NCBI RefSeq assembly: GCF_030818775.1
Contig: NZ_JAUTAU010000001.1
Coordinates: forward strand, 4,158,001-4,222,000
Direction: 5' to 3'
DNA from: Bacillus sp. SORGH_AS_0510
Lineage (GTDB): Bacteria > Bacillota > Bacilli > Bacillales > Cytobacillaceae
DNA: 64,000 bases
Shown: one piece after another, positions 9,743-18,642 of the stretch
Position numbering within the stretch: position 1 is the first letter of the stretch
Layout: every line of letters begins with the position of its first letter
Made by a program: the position numbers and the translations under genes
Notes under the pieces: model-generated
The model's input: the letters and a program-made list of their open reading frames with translations, nothing else
What the model was told of the DNA's origin: nothing
The model's database searches: none

Positions 9743-9796
9743 AGCAAGCCTCCTTAGGAAATTTATGTAATCCTTATATTGGAATTTTAGAATTCA

Positions 9797-9832
9797 AAAA
9801 AAGAAACAGCCATTTGAAGCTGTTTCTTTATC
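9797..9832 (-). terminator. Terminator after the DUF6526-like gene
   Basis: AAAGAAACAGC...GCTGTTTCTTT hairpin with a long T tail on the minus strand, adjoining the stop codon at 9835. Confidence 0.85.
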
Positions 9833-9834
9833 CA

Positions 9835-10260
9835 TTATACGCGATGATGGTCTGCACGCCAATTTCGAACAGCCTTTTTAATGTCATCTGGTGAAAGGTT
9901 CTCTTGAACTGTTCGCTCAACTAAATCTACGAATTCTTCGTCAGCCGTAAATCTTAGGGCAATCACTTGCTTCAACGATAGCTTCGAGTCTATTAGCTTA
10001 CCAGTTAAACGATAGTAGCGAAAATTTTCCTCCGTACGAATGATTCGATCCTGTAGCTGCAAAGCATACCCTCTTAGTTTAACTGTCACAAAGAAAAACA
10101 ACAACGCGAAGCCTAACACAATTCCACTTAGCAACAGCTGACTTCTTACATGTTGAAAGAAAAACACAATCGATAAAATGAGCATAATAAGTCCAAGCAA
10201 AGCTGTCCCAAAATGATAAAGCGGGTCAACTTTTCTGTGATTTTTATAGTTTTGGTTCAT
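9835..10260 (-). CDS. DUF6526-family membrane protein
   Basis: 141 residues from the ATG at 10260. The AGGAGG that serves it lies within an upstream in-frame extension, so the longer form is unlikely. Two membrane helices (about residues 17-36 and 45-63) are followed by a soluble helical tail with the KVDPLYHF and DRIIRTEENFRYYRLTGK segments that I associate with DUF6526. No function is known to me. Monocistronic, with its own terminator. Confidence 0.75.
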   Translation of the reverse strand: MNQNYKNHRKVDPLYHFGTALLGLIMLILSIVFFFQHVRSQLLLSGIVLGFALLFFFVTVKLRGYALQLQDRIIRTEENFRYYRLTGKLIDSKLSLKQVIALRFTADEEFVDLVERTVQENLSPDDIKKAVRNWRADHHRV

Positions 10261-10302
10261 GGTGGGGAAAACCTCCTTTTTATTAAGTTTACCATCACTC
10301 AT

Positions 10303-10562
10303 TCTATTCCTAAATGATTTTCCATATGCCTTTAATGATTAATTTAACGATAGCCACTACTTTTAGGAAATCACAGGCAGGGCTTCCTTTGTTACCGTGA
10401 TGAACAATTAGACCACAACCAATTCTTTCATTTTTTGTTGAACTATTCCCACATAGGAAAACCTCATTTCATACATCCTAGTTCGGTTGTATAATAGACT
10501 TTTACCCGATTGTTTTACATATCCCATTTTTTTAAGATGGGGTAGACTTCATTTTTCACAAA
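10303..10562. other. Intergenic region upstream of the MITE-like element
   Basis: No credible gene. There is an isolated TATAAT at about 10489 without a good -35, and an imperfect CCCAT...ATGGGG hairpin near 10524-10542. No function assigned. Confidence 0.4.
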
Positions 10563-10746
10563 GGCAGTGTTAAAGAACAGTGTTGATTTTTATACGCTGT
10601 TGATTGGAGCGGAAGGTGCGAAGACTCCTGTGGGAGTATGGTTCAGGGGAGACCCCGCAGGCGCGTTTCTCCGAGGAGGCTCGCCGAAACACCCACGGAA
10701 AGCGAAGCACCTGGAGCGGAAATCAACATGTAAGTTTAACAGAGCC
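10563..10746. repeat. MITE-like element, copy 1
   Basis: 184-bp element bounded by inverted ends GGCAGTGTTAAA and TTTAACAGAGCC (one mismatch). It is flanked by the 8-bp direct repeat TTCACAAA on both sides (10555-10562 and 10747-10754), as expected for a transposition target duplication. The interior contains GGAGCGGAAGG and CTGGAGCGGAAATCAAC, sequences I recognise from dispersed Bacillaceae intergenic repeats. A second copy is at 29312-29493. It has no coding capacity and ends about 86 bp before yfmM. Confidence 0.8.
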
Positions 10747-10831
10747 TTCACAAAAAATAACTTCAAGATAGAAAAAGAAGCCAAATTCTAGTAAGATATT
10801 CACATGTGACTTTAGATAAGGGGTTAAAAAA

Positions 10832-12385
10832 ATGAGCGTATTAAATGTAAAAAATTTAAGCCACGGTTTCGGTGATCGTGCGATTTTTAATGATGTGTCT
10901 TTCCGTCTTTTAAAAGGAGAGCACGTTGGACTAGTTGGGGCAAATGGTGAGGGTAAGTCTACTTTCATGAATATTGTTACTGGGAAGTTGCAACCCGACG
11001 AGGGGAAAGTGGAGTGGTCACGAAAAGTTCGTGTTGGTTATTTAGATCAGCATGCTGTACTTCAAAAAGGTTCTACGATGCGTGACGCTTTGAGTACTGC
11101 TTTTCAATATCTATTTGATGCTGAAGCAGAAATCAATGAACTTTATGCAAAAATGGGTGATGAAGGTGCTGATATCGATGCACTACTTGCAGAAGTTGGA
11201 GAGCTACAAGAAACGTTAGATAGTAATGATTTCTATCAAATTAATTCAAAAGTTGAGGAAGTTGCTCGTGGCCTAGGTTTAGATGATGTAGGACTCGATC
11301 GTGATGTAGATGATCTTAGCGGTGGGCAACGGACGAAAGTTTTGTTAGCTAAGCTTTTGCTAGAAAAACCTGAAATCCTTTTACTAGACGAGCCTACGAA
11401 CTATTTGGATGAACAGCATATCGAATGGTTGAAGCGCTATTTACAGGAATATGAAAATGCATTTATCTTGATTTCACATGATATTCCATTCTTGAACAAT
11501 GTTGTTAACTTAATCTATCACATGGAAAACCAAGAGTTGAATCGCTATGTGGGTGACTATGATAACTTCTTAAATATTTATGAAATGAAGAAGCAACAGC
11601 TTGAGTCTGCTTACAAGCGTCAACAACAAGAAATTGCTGATCTGAAGGATTTCGTAGCTCGTAACAAGGCAAGTGTTGCGACTCGTAATATGGCGATGTC
11701 TCGTCAAAAGAAGCTTGACAAAATGGAAATTATTGAATTGGGGAAAGAGAAGCCAAAACCAGAGTTTAATTTCAAAGAAGCTCGTGCAGCTAGTCGTTAT
11801 ATTTTCACGGCTGAAGATCTTGTTATTGGTTACAATGAACCACTTTCACGCCCTTTGAATTTGAAAATGGAACGCGGACAAAAAATTGCATTCGTGGGTG
11901 CAAACGGTATTGGTAAGTCTACTCTTTTAAAGAGCATTCTTGGGCTAATTAATCCGCTGGAGGGTAAAGTGGAACGTGGTGAGTATCAACACATCGGGTA
12001 CTTCGAGCAGGAAGTTAAACAGTCCAACTACAACACTTGTATTGAAGAGATTTGGAGCGAGTTCCCAAGTATGAATCAGGCTGAAGTCCGTGCTGCTCTT
12101 GCGAAATGTGGATTAACGACGAAACATATTGAAAGTAAAATCGAAGTCCTTTCTGGTGGCGAAAAAGCCAAAGTTCGTTTATGTAAAATTTTAAACACTG
12201 AAACAAATTTATTAATATTAGACGAGCCTACCAATCACTTGGATGTGGATGCAAAGGAAGAATTGAAGCGTGCTTTAAAAGCATATCGCGGAAGTATCTT
12301 GATGGTATCCCACGAACCAGATTTCTATCGTGAAATTGCGACTGATATTTGGAACTGTGAGGATTGGACTACGAAGGTGTTTTAA
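10832..12385 (+). CDS. yfmM: ABC-F family ATPase YfmM
   Basis: 517 residues with two ABC domains in one chain and no membrane segment, hence an ABC-F protein acting on ribosomes rather than a transporter. Domain 1: Walker A GANGEGKS, signature LSGGQ, Walker B LLLDEPTNYLDE. An interdomain linker with charged helices spans about residues 245-300. Domain 2: GANGIGKS, LSGGEKAKVRL, LLILDEPTNHLDV. Length and sequence match my memory of B. subtilis YfmM. Relatives rescue or protect stalled ribosomes; some confer antibiotic resistance, but this clade's role is unclear to me. Monocistronic, terminator at 12396-12434. Confidence 0.9.
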   Translation: MSVLNVKNLSHGFGDRAIFNDVSFRLLKGEHVGLVGANGEGKSTFMNIVTGKLQPDEGKVEWSRKVRVGYLDQHAVLQKGSTMRDALSTAFQYLFDAEAEINELYAKMGDEGADIDALLAEVGELQETLDSNDFYQINSKVEEVARGLGLDDVGLDRDVDDLSGGQRTKVLLAKLLLEKPEILLLDEPTNYLDEQHIEWLKRYLQEYENAFILISHDIPFLNNVVNLIYHMENQELNRYVGDYDNFLNIYEMKKQQLESAYKRQQQEIADLKDFVARNKASVATRNMAMSRQKKLDKMEIIELGKEKPKPEFNFKEARAASRYIFTAEDLVIGYNEPLSRPLNLKMERGQKIAFVGANGIGKSTLLKSILGLINPLEGKVERGEYQHIGYFEQEVKQSNYNTCIEEIWSEFPSMNQAEVRAALAKCGLTTKHIESKIEVLSGGEKAKVRLCKILNTETNLLILDEPTNHLDVDAKEELKRALKAYRGSILMVSHEPDFYREIATDIWNCEDWTTKVF

Positions 12386-12395
12386 ATAAAGTATA

Positions 12396-12434
12396 AAGGT
12401 ACCCCATTAAAATCTTTACTGGGGTACCCCTTTT
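12396..12434 (+). terminator. Terminator of yfmM
   Basis: GGTACCCC...GGGGTACC stem followed by CCTTTTCT, just past the yfmM stop codon. Confidence 0.85.
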
Positions 12435-12499
12435 CTATCTATTTTAATAAGCCAATTACCTTTAATTCCGCATTCCTTATTTCCCCAAGAGGATTCAAG

Positions 12500-12877
12500 C
12501 TATTTCCCACAGCACCTTTTATACTTTTTCCCACTGCCACATGTACATGATTCATTTCTGCCTATTGCAGATCTAGCTTTTTCTGGTATTGATGTATCTT
12601 TAGATTCTTGTTTGTTATCAACATCCTCTTCATTGTTTGGAAGTAATGATAGCTTTTGGGCATAGCGTTCTTCATTAAATGGATTATTATTATTCATAAC
12701 ATAATACATTTCTTCTACTAGTACACTAGCAATCAATTCTTTCGACTTACTGGCTTCAAAGCCTAAATCTACTAACCGATTGAACGTCTGCTTCGTACAC
12801 CTAGGACTGTTCATTTTTAATTGATTTTCTACTACTTCTAATATTTGAGATTTCAATTTATAATTAACCAACACCAA
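12500..12877 (-). CDS. SEC-C motif-containing small protein
   Basis: 125 residues. The C-terminus is a textbook SEC-C zinc motif (GRNESCTCGSGKKYKRCCGK: CxC...CC), known from the end of SecA and from many small proteins. The N-terminal ~90 residues are helical and acidic, resembling small proteins paired with this motif (DUF1841-like), without a recognised enzyme domain. The start is uncertain among adjacent TTG, GTG and TTG codons behind AAGGGTG. Function unknown; the motif suggests zinc-dependent protein or ribosome binding. Confidence 0.75.
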   Translation of the reverse strand: MVLVNYKLKSQILEVVENQLKMNSPRCTKQTFNRLVDLGFEASKSKELIASVLVEEMYYVMNNNNPFNEERYAQKLSLLPNNEEDVDNKQESKDTSIPEKARSAIGRNESCTCGSGKKYKRCCGK

Positions 12878-13137
12878 TCACCCTTTTTTGCATCTTTAAC
12901 CTTATATATATTATTATTACACTTTCAAAATGTTTTAATCTCTAATTGGTCAAAAAGCAATGTAGCTTCTATCATATTAAGAAAAATAATGATAACCCTA
13001 TGGTATCTATGAATTTGTCGGTCGGAATGATCCCTGCCCGTGATGAAGCGGAAATAAGCACAAAAAGTGTTGTGGAAGTAGATGTTTCTCAAAGATATGC
13101 CCCTCATCCCAGGTATGTCATATAAGTAGTATAAGAA

Positions 13138-13404
13138 ATGAGTGTAATTTTCATGAAAAAAAAAAGGAAGAATAAAACTACTAAAGAATCAGAACATTTA
13201 GGAGCTTGTGTATTATATTGCAAGAAATGTGATTATGAATTTGAGATGGAATGGGTGACAATCTTTGATATACAAGAAGTTACTCATGGTTACGTAGGTA
13301 TGCATCTAAATGATGTGTACATTAGTTGTCCAAAATGTAAGGAGATTATTTCGGAGGAATGTGATACTAACTATCCCTTCGCGAACTCCAAAAATGAATT
13401 GTGA
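13138..13404 (+). CDS. Hypothetical small zinc-ribbon-like protein
   Basis: Up to 88 residues; MKKKRK at 13153 is an alternative start, and neither start has a convincing RBS. Two CxxC pairs (CKKC and CPKC) about 45 residues apart suggest a zinc ribbon. The basic N-terminus is lysine-rich. Not recognised. The frame ends 66 bases before the next small gene on the same strand. Confidence 0.5.
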   Translation: MSVIFMKKKRKNKTTKESEHLGACVLYCKKCDYEFEMEWVTIFDIQEVTHGYVGMHLNDVYISCPKCKEIISEECDTNYPFANSKNEL

Positions 13405-13470
13405 ACTGCCTTTTATATCATAGTTTCCTTCATCTTGGTCATCCTATATACAAATGAAGGGGGGGATTCC

Positions 13471-13731
13471 ATGTCTTTGTTTCAAAAAGTAGAGGAATTA
13501 ATTGAAGATTACACCAATGGATGTTGGATTTTTGTTCAGGAAAAGGATTATGTGGAATATTATGATGGGCTTGAATCACGATCGATTGCTTTGTTAGATA
13601 AGATTCGAGTCAAATGGGACAAAAAGCCGAATGAAAAGTACTTAATCATGGAAGACAAGATTCGTGAACTTTTATATCGATTTGAAATGGTTCCGGTACG
13701 GCCTTATATTCGACGTAAGCCTCAATCCTAA
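13471..13731 (+). CDS. Hypothetical protein
   Basis: 86 residues from the ATG at 13471, preceded by a strong GAAGGGGGGGA site. Soluble, mixed-charge, rich in aromatic residues (CWIFVQEKDYVEYYDG) with no membrane segment and no motif I recognise. Coding is supported by RBS, composition and a terminator-like hairpin downstream. Confidence 0.65.
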   Translation: MSLFQKVEELIEDYTNGCWIFVQEKDYVEYYDGLESRSIALLDKIRVKWDKKPNEKYLIMEDKIRELLYRFEMVPVRPYIRRKPQS

Positions 13732-14069
13732 AAAGAGAAGCTTTTAAAAAAAGCATTATCCTTATTGTTGATATGGTTTTTACATACAGAAGTCCTTCTT
13801 ATAGAAGGGCTTCTACTGTTAACCATGTGTTTTTTATCCACATAAATCCGGGCATGTTAGGTTGACAAAATACGGTCAAGTTTACATCATGCCGCCCATT
13901 CATTCTGACTTTAAATATGAAAAAATACTTTAAAATTGTTGCTTTTTATAGCGGTTTTCCCCATTTCACGTTTAATACTTTCTAATAATATAGAACTGAA
14001 AAGAGGACAAACAAGAGAACAAAGAAGACATATATAATATATTATAAAGTCTCTGTAATCAAGAAAGGA
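13732..14069. other. Intergenic region with one terminator-like hairpin
   Basis: Hairpin AGAAGTCCTTCT/AGAAGGGCTTCT at about 13787-13818 with little T tail. Beyond it I see only AT-rich sequence and a TTGACA at 13862 without a matched -10. Confidence 0.4.
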
Positions 14070-14124
14070 ATGCACTTATTAGTACCGGCTTTTGGTACTG
14101 CCATTTCCAATCACACAACAAGTT

Positions 14125-14316
14125 CTACAATAACAAACGCGTCTGTTCAAAAACAAGATCAAAAAGAAGGTCAAGTCTCGATGGCATCAATTGTTCGATG
14201 AGGTTTTCGATATGCCGACTGGTGTCATTGAATTCAGTACCGAATGATTGGTTGATTTCGTTGACTCGTTCTGCCGATTGCATGGGAATGGTATAGTCGA
14301 TGATGATGCTTTCCAT
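14125..14316 (-). CDS. Hypothetical small protein
   Basis: 63 residues from the ATG at 14316 behind GAAAGGAG. Predominantly helical (QSAERVNEINQSFGTEFNDT, then a leucine-rich C-terminus LDLLFDLVFEQTRLLL). No membrane segment or family recognised. It lies head-to-tail downstream of nothing obvious and may be expressed alone. Confidence 0.45.
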   Translation of the reverse strand: MESIIIDYTIPMQSAERVNEINQSFGTEFNDTSRHIENLIEQLMPSRLDLLFDLVFEQTRLLL

Positions 14317-14427
14317 GAAAACACTCCTTTCTTCTACTCGCATATTCCTATTTTAACTTGATGTGGACCATCCAAGGCAAATTTTCTATAAATGGGGTCT
14401 CCATTTTTCCACTTCGCTCATTCCATG

Positions 14428-14461
14428 AAAAAACCCCATCCTCTTTACAGGAGAACGGGGT
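14428..14461 (-). terminator. Terminator of the MFS/isomerase/ridA operon
   Basis: ACCCCGTTCTC...GAGGATGGGGT hairpin followed by TTTTTT on the minus strand, 21 bases past the MFS stop codon. Confidence 0.8.
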
Positions 14462-14481
14462 GATATTGCTGTTTTTCGTAG

Positions 14482-15744
14482 TTAAATATTATTAATTTTG
14501 CTAATACTTTTTTGAAGCGTAAGTGCTACCCCGAATCCAACAACTGATAGTACTGCCAAGGAAATAAAAATAATACGGAACCCAACCATACCCTCAAAGT
14601 TGTCTAAGATAGCTCCAAAAAGGATTGAAGCAAATACACCCGGAGCATATCCAATAAAAGAACCTATACCAAATGCCGTACCTATTTCATTGTCTTTCAG
14701 TCCAATCATACCCATTGGCGACCAGAATGTACCTCTCATAGAGTATATAACGATTGAAAATACTAACAGTAATACAACCATTACCATGACAGGCGGCATT
14801 ACAAATGTGAACCAAACAATTACTCCCAAAAGCGCAATCAAAATCGAAAAGCACAACTTAATGTATTTTGCAGGGTTTTTCAATTTATCAACGATTAAAC
14901 CACCGCTAGGTCCGCCAACAAATTTCAAAAAATAAGCATTGATTATACCGTATGCGCTTGCAATTACCGCGGGTACATCAAACTCATTTGCTAGGAATGG
15001 ATTAAAATATTTTAATCCTTTGTATACAAAGTACACCATAAATACGTTAAACGCAACGAGCCAAACTTCTTTTTTACGTAAAACATTTTTAATATTACTC
15101 CAGCTATAACTATTGTCAGACTCATCTGTCTTTGAGACTGAAACATCTTTAAGAATAAAAATCATTGCAACAGCAAGTACTAAATCTATCATCGAATAGA
15201 ATAAGATTGAATAACTTAAACCCTTCATGCTCTCTCCAACTGCCACATAAATACCTAGAGCACCAAATGCAACAACAGTATCTACGACACCTCTTCCACC
15301 TTCAAAGAAACCAAAAGCTTTTCCTTGATCTTGACTCCCACCTAGCTTACCCACCGCTTTCAAAAGTGCAGACCACACTAAACAGTCCGCTCCAATTGCC
15401 AAAGCACTAAATATTACAATCATTCCCCAGAATGGTGGGTTCATAGCAAGCCAGATTCCCATGACTGCATTTAAGAATAAACCAAGAGGAACAAGTACGC
15501 GAATCTTTACTTTATCCGCTAAAACGCCGCCAATCAGGAACCCAAACATTGCAACGAATGAGTTAACTGTATCTAGTAGACCAATTTGCGTATTACTTAG
15601 TCCCATAAACTCTTGCATTTGTTCATAGAATACGTCTGCCATAAATGCAATTTTATAAATCGTACCTGAAACCAACAAAAATGCACAGAGTCTAATAATA
15701 TTCGTTTTTGTCCAAAACGAATTGTTTTTAACAGAGTTATTCAT
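14482..15744 (-). CDS. MFS transporter in a RidA/isomerase catabolic operon
   Basis: 420 residues with about 12 membrane helices and the MFS loop GGVLADKVKIR between helices 2 and 3. Overall it resembles YihN-like organic-anion/sugar-acid MFS carriers. Its start overlaps the end of the TIM-barrel gene by 8 bases, so it is the third gene of a ridA-isomerase-MFS operon. It presumably imports the compound that the other two enzymes degrade; the substrate is not evident. Confidence 0.88.
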   Translation of the reverse strand: MNNSVKNNSFWTKTNIIRLCAFLLVSGTIYKIAFMADVFYEQMQEFMGLSNTQIGLLDTVNSFVAMFGFLIGGVLADKVKIRVLVPLGLFLNAVMGIWLAMNPPFWGMIVIFSALAIGADCLVWSALLKAVGKLGGSQDQGKAFGFFEGGRGVVDTVVAFGALGIYVAVGESMKGLSYSILFYSMIDLVLAVAMIFILKDVSVSKTDESDNSYSWSNIKNVLRKKEVWLVAFNVFMVYFVYKGLKYFNPFLANEFDVPAVIASAYGIINAYFLKFVGGPSGGLIVDKLKNPAKYIKLCFSILIALLGVIVWFTFVMPPVMVMVVLLLVFSIVIYSMRGTFWSPMGMIGLKDNEIGTAFGIGSFIGYAPGVFASILFGAILDNFEGMVGFRIIFISLAVLSVVGFGVALTLQKSISKINNI

Positions 15745-16810
15745 GAGTGCCCTCCATAATTTTTAGTTCGCATAATACTTCAAATTTGTTTAAAATCTTT
15801 CTAAAATACTTTAGCTGATTATATGCCCATACAGGTTCCAAATTCAGCATTTTCTCCAGTGTCATTCCCTCGGGGACTGAAGTTTCACTCATGTTCCTAA
15901 ACTTGATAAACGGATTTTTCCCCTCATCCTTTGATCGAAATGGCGGAGCAACATAATGATTTTCTTGCTCCAAACAGTAGGTTTTTACTTGCGGTTTGTC
16001 GTCGCCTAGCATGAGTAATTCATATATAAACCGTTCGCTGGGCATTTCATCTTGATCACTACCTTGAAGAACGCCATAATGTCCTGTACTTCCACCGTAA
16101 TCTACAACTTTTACTCCTTTCATATGTACTGTTCTGATAAATGGAGCTAAGTTAAAAAAGGCTTCCATCGGCGCTTCGTAGGCATTAATCATATTTCCAA
16201 AGTCAAATAAAGCATGAATACGCTTGCTGTTTACTTTTTTTAGAATGGTAGCAATTTCTTGGCTTTTTAATTCTTCGTGCTGCTCAAAATCCACATAACA
16301 ATCATGTTTTTCTGCCAAGCTTGTGATGTAATGCAAGTCATCCGTTATTTTGTCCATCACCACATCAAGAGGACCTTCATAGCGACCGTACACACGCAAA
16401 TTATGCACATCCATCACGTTTGCAATATGAAAAAGTTTATCGACAGTAGCTTTATCTGTGCTGCTAACCTCTAAGACAATTTCAAGGTCTAGTTTTTTTG
16501 CTAGTTCCGCAAACTTTTTTCTTTCATCATCACTTATATTCCCGAGACTACCAGACTCGCCATCCGCCAAATGAATATTTAATCCATTAAGCTCATTGTG
16601 GTATGCAAAATAGAGCATGTCCTCTATTTTCCACTTATAATGAGTCAAGTTTGTCAGCAATGCATAAGCGTGGGCATGGATTTTAATTTTGCGGATACGA
16701 TCTAGCAATTTTTTTGCTAAATCTGCCGTAAACTCCGGTGGTTTCGCATCTGTAGGTAAGACGTTTCGTGAAACCGATTTTTCAAAATATGAACTTACTA
16801 AATCGGACAT
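15737..16810 (-). CDS. Sugar-phosphate isomerase/epimerase-like TIM-barrel protein
   Basis: 357 residues from the ATG at 16810 (RBS GGAGGGG; the upstream TTG overlaps the RBS). The sequence has the pattern of xylose-isomerase-like TIM barrels (AP_endonuc_2): strand ends with acidic and histidine metal ligands such as VDFEQHEE, HALFDFGNMINAYE, RTVHMKG and CLEQENHY. Such proteins isomerise or epimerise sugars and keto acids or act as dehydratases. It sits between ridA (upstream) and an MFS carrier (downstream overlap), so a role in breaking down a small imported molecule is likely. Specific reaction unknown. Confidence 0.82.
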   Translation of the reverse strand: MSDLVSSYFEKSVSRNVLPTDAKPPEFTADLAKKLLDRIRKIKIHAHAYALLTNLTHYKWKIEDMLYFAYHNELNGLNIHLADGESGSLGNISDDERKKFAELAKKLDLEIVLEVSSTDKATVDKLFHIANVMDVHNLRVYGRYEGPLDVVMDKITDDLHYITSLAEKHDCYVDFEQHEELKSQEIATILKKVNSKRIHALFDFGNMINAYEAPMEAFFNLAPFIRTVHMKGVKVVDYGGSTGHYGVLQGSDQDEMPSERFIYELLMLGDDKPQVKTYCLEQENHYVAPPFRSKDEGKNPFIKFRNMSETSVPEGMTLEKMLNLEPVWAYNQLKYFRKILNKFEVLCELKIMEGTHE

Positions 16811-16855
16811 AACTATCCCCTCCAAAATTTCCTTTTATAAGAGAATGAACCGAGG

Positions 16856-17245
16856 CTACTGATTACTCCTTGGTATAGAAGCGATGACTTCGATTTCAAC
16901 TAATGCGTCCTTTGGCAAACGTGCAACCTCAACTGCACTTCTAGCTGGATAATTTTCAGTAAAGTACGATTGATATACTTCATTGATTTGCGTAAACGTA
17001 TTCATATCTTTTATAAATACAGTTGTTTTCACGACATGTTGTAAATCGCTCCCAGCAGCTTCTAGAATGGCTTTTACATTTTCTAATGATTGCTTCGTTT
17101 GTTCTCCAACGGATTGCGGCATTTCATTTGTAGCTGGGTGAATCGGAAGTTGTCCAGATACAAAAAGAAAGTCACCCATTTTTATGGCTTGAGAATAAGG
17201 TCCAATAGCACTTGGTGCACTGTTAGTTGAAATAGTGTTTTGCAT
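16856..17245 (-). CDS. ridA: RidA family reactive-imine deaminase
   Basis: 129 residues, full length for RidA/YjgF. Contains [20 protein letters not shown] at the N-terminus and the active-site region [20 protein letters not shown] with the conserved arginine and glutamate. RidA proteins hydrolyse enamine/imine intermediates released by PLP enzymes or amino-acid oxidases. First gene of the operon, 45 bases before the isomerase gene, and divergent from the YheO-like regulator. Its place here suggests the substrate carries an amino group. Confidence 0.93.
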   Translation of the reverse strand: MQNTISTNSAPSAIGPYSQAIKMGDFLFVSGQLPIHPATNEMPQSVGEQTKQSLENVKAILEAAGSDLQHVVKTTVFIKDMNTFTQINEVYQSYFTENYPARSAVEVARLPKDALVEIEVIASIPRSNQ

Positions 17246-17405
17246 CGCAATTCCTCCGCATGATAAAAAATTATTATTATGATTTATTTTTATTGTAATG
17301 CATAATTATTATCACATCAACTAAAATTTCAGAAAATTATCTGTTTAAAATTTAAAAAATCTTTGCTAAACTAAAAATGACAAATGGAAATTGAAGGTGC
17401 GATGA

Positions 17406-18086
17406 ATGATGGTATTGACAAATGTCGAAAAACTGAAACAGTATATTCCCATGGTGCATTTTATTGCTGACATAATGGGGGGGAATTGTGAAGTTGTTTT
17501 ACACGATGTAACGAACCCTGATCATTCTATTATTGAAATAGTGAATGGACATGTTAGCGGAAGAAAGGTTAATAGCCCCATTACGGATCTTGCCTTGAAA
17601 ATAATAAAAGATGAAAGTTATAAAGATCGAGACTATATCTGCAATTATAAAAGTAACTCAAAAAAGAATAAGACACTCCGTTCTTCGAGCTATTTTATTA
17701 AAGATGAAACGAACAAAATCATTGGTATGATTTGTGTTAACATGGATATTTCAGATGTTATAAACGCTCGCAACATTTTGGATCAATTCATCATGATTGA
17801 CAAACCCACAAATGATCCTGTCGAGTCATCAAAGCCTATCTTTGATACACATCTTTTTGAGAATTTTGAAGAAAATATTGAGGAACTTCTCTTATCTCTT
17901 ATTAATGGGGTTTTAGCAGAGTATGACATTCCGCCAGAACGGATGTCACCGAAAGAAAAAATAGAAGTAGTCAAAAAACTGAATGAAAAGGGAGCTTTTT
18001 TACTTAAAGGCGGCGTAAGCGAGGTAGCCAAATATTTAGACGTATCCGAAGCCACTATTTATAGATATTTAAATAAAATCAAATAA
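17406..18086 (+). CDS. YheO/DauR-type transcriptional regulator
   Basis: 226 residues. N-terminal PAS-like YheO domain (residues about 10-120: MGGNCEVVLHDVTNPDHSII, IGMICVNMDISDVINARN) and a C-terminal helix-turn-helix (KGGVSEVAKYLDVSEATIYR). The family includes DauR, a repressor of D-arginine utilisation. It is transcribed divergently from the ridA operon, with 160 bp between, so it very likely controls it. The intergenic region has an AT-rich dyad (TTATTATTATG ... CATAATTATTATC) that could be the operator; this is inference. Confidence 0.85.
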   Translation: MMVLTNVEKLKQYIPMVHFIADIMGGNCEVVLHDVTNPDHSIIEIVNGHVSGRKVNSPITDLALKIIKDESYKDRDYICNYKSNSKKNKTLRSSSYFIKDETNKIIGMICVNMDISDVINARNILDQFIMIDKPTNDPVESSKPIFDTHLFENFEENIEELLLSLINGVLAEYDIPPERMSPKEKIEVVKKLNEKGAFLLKGGVSEVAKYLDVSEATIYRYLNKIK

Positions 18087-18599
18087 TCTGTCTGGATGGT
18101 TTGCGAAAACCTAAAGATTCGGAGGATTCACTTTGCGGTATGTTGTGAATTAAGATGGCTATGTAACGATTGTTCTTCCTTTTGGACAGTTAAAGAGGAC
18201 GAAGAAGATATTTATTATCATGGCCATACAATTAGAGGACGAAAGAGTAGGTTTTTGAGCTGTCATAGATGATGAACCACGATCAAGAAGAATTTTTTCA
18301 CTTTGGAGATATAGAGGCCGTCTTTGATAGGGATAAAATCCCCTTCTAGGGTGGCTGGATCAAACGAAAGAATAGTTATATTATTAATAATTAGTTAAGC
18401 TTAATGAGTTAAGATACAGGTATGAAAGGACAAGACCTTTCATAGACCCCCTTAATAATATATTCTTGGGCCCTCGATTGAGGGCTAATTTTTTGCTTTG
18501 AACTTCTAAGGAGTATAGATGAATTTCGGTGCCTGGCACAACCCGATGTATGTCGAATGTTCGTAATTGAAATAAAAAGTTAACCCAAGGGTTACATAC
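18087..18599. other. Intergenic region without recognisable genes
   Basis: About 500 bp between the regulator and rlmCD. Only short fragments with stops in all frames; no repeat or riboswitch motif recognised. It may be gene debris. Confidence 0.35.
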
Positions 18600-18627
18600 A
18601 AAATGGCCCAGTCTTAAAACTGGACCA
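18600..18627 (-). terminator. Terminator of rlmCD
   Basis: TGGTCCAGT...ACTGGGCCA hairpin then TTTTG on the minus strand, 16 bases past the stop codon. Confidence 0.85.
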
Positions 18628-18642
18628 ATCGGTAATTTTTTA

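Noticed and set aside
10567..10791. 74-codon frame across the first MITE-like copy
   Set aside because: It lies within the inverted-repeat element, and the opposite strand is open too; no RBS.
14070..14198. 42-codon plus-strand frame beginning MHLLVPAFGTAISNHTTSST
   Set aside because: Signal-peptide-like start and an AAGAAAGGA site, but it overlaps a better minus-strand small gene and no homology is recognised; possibly debris.
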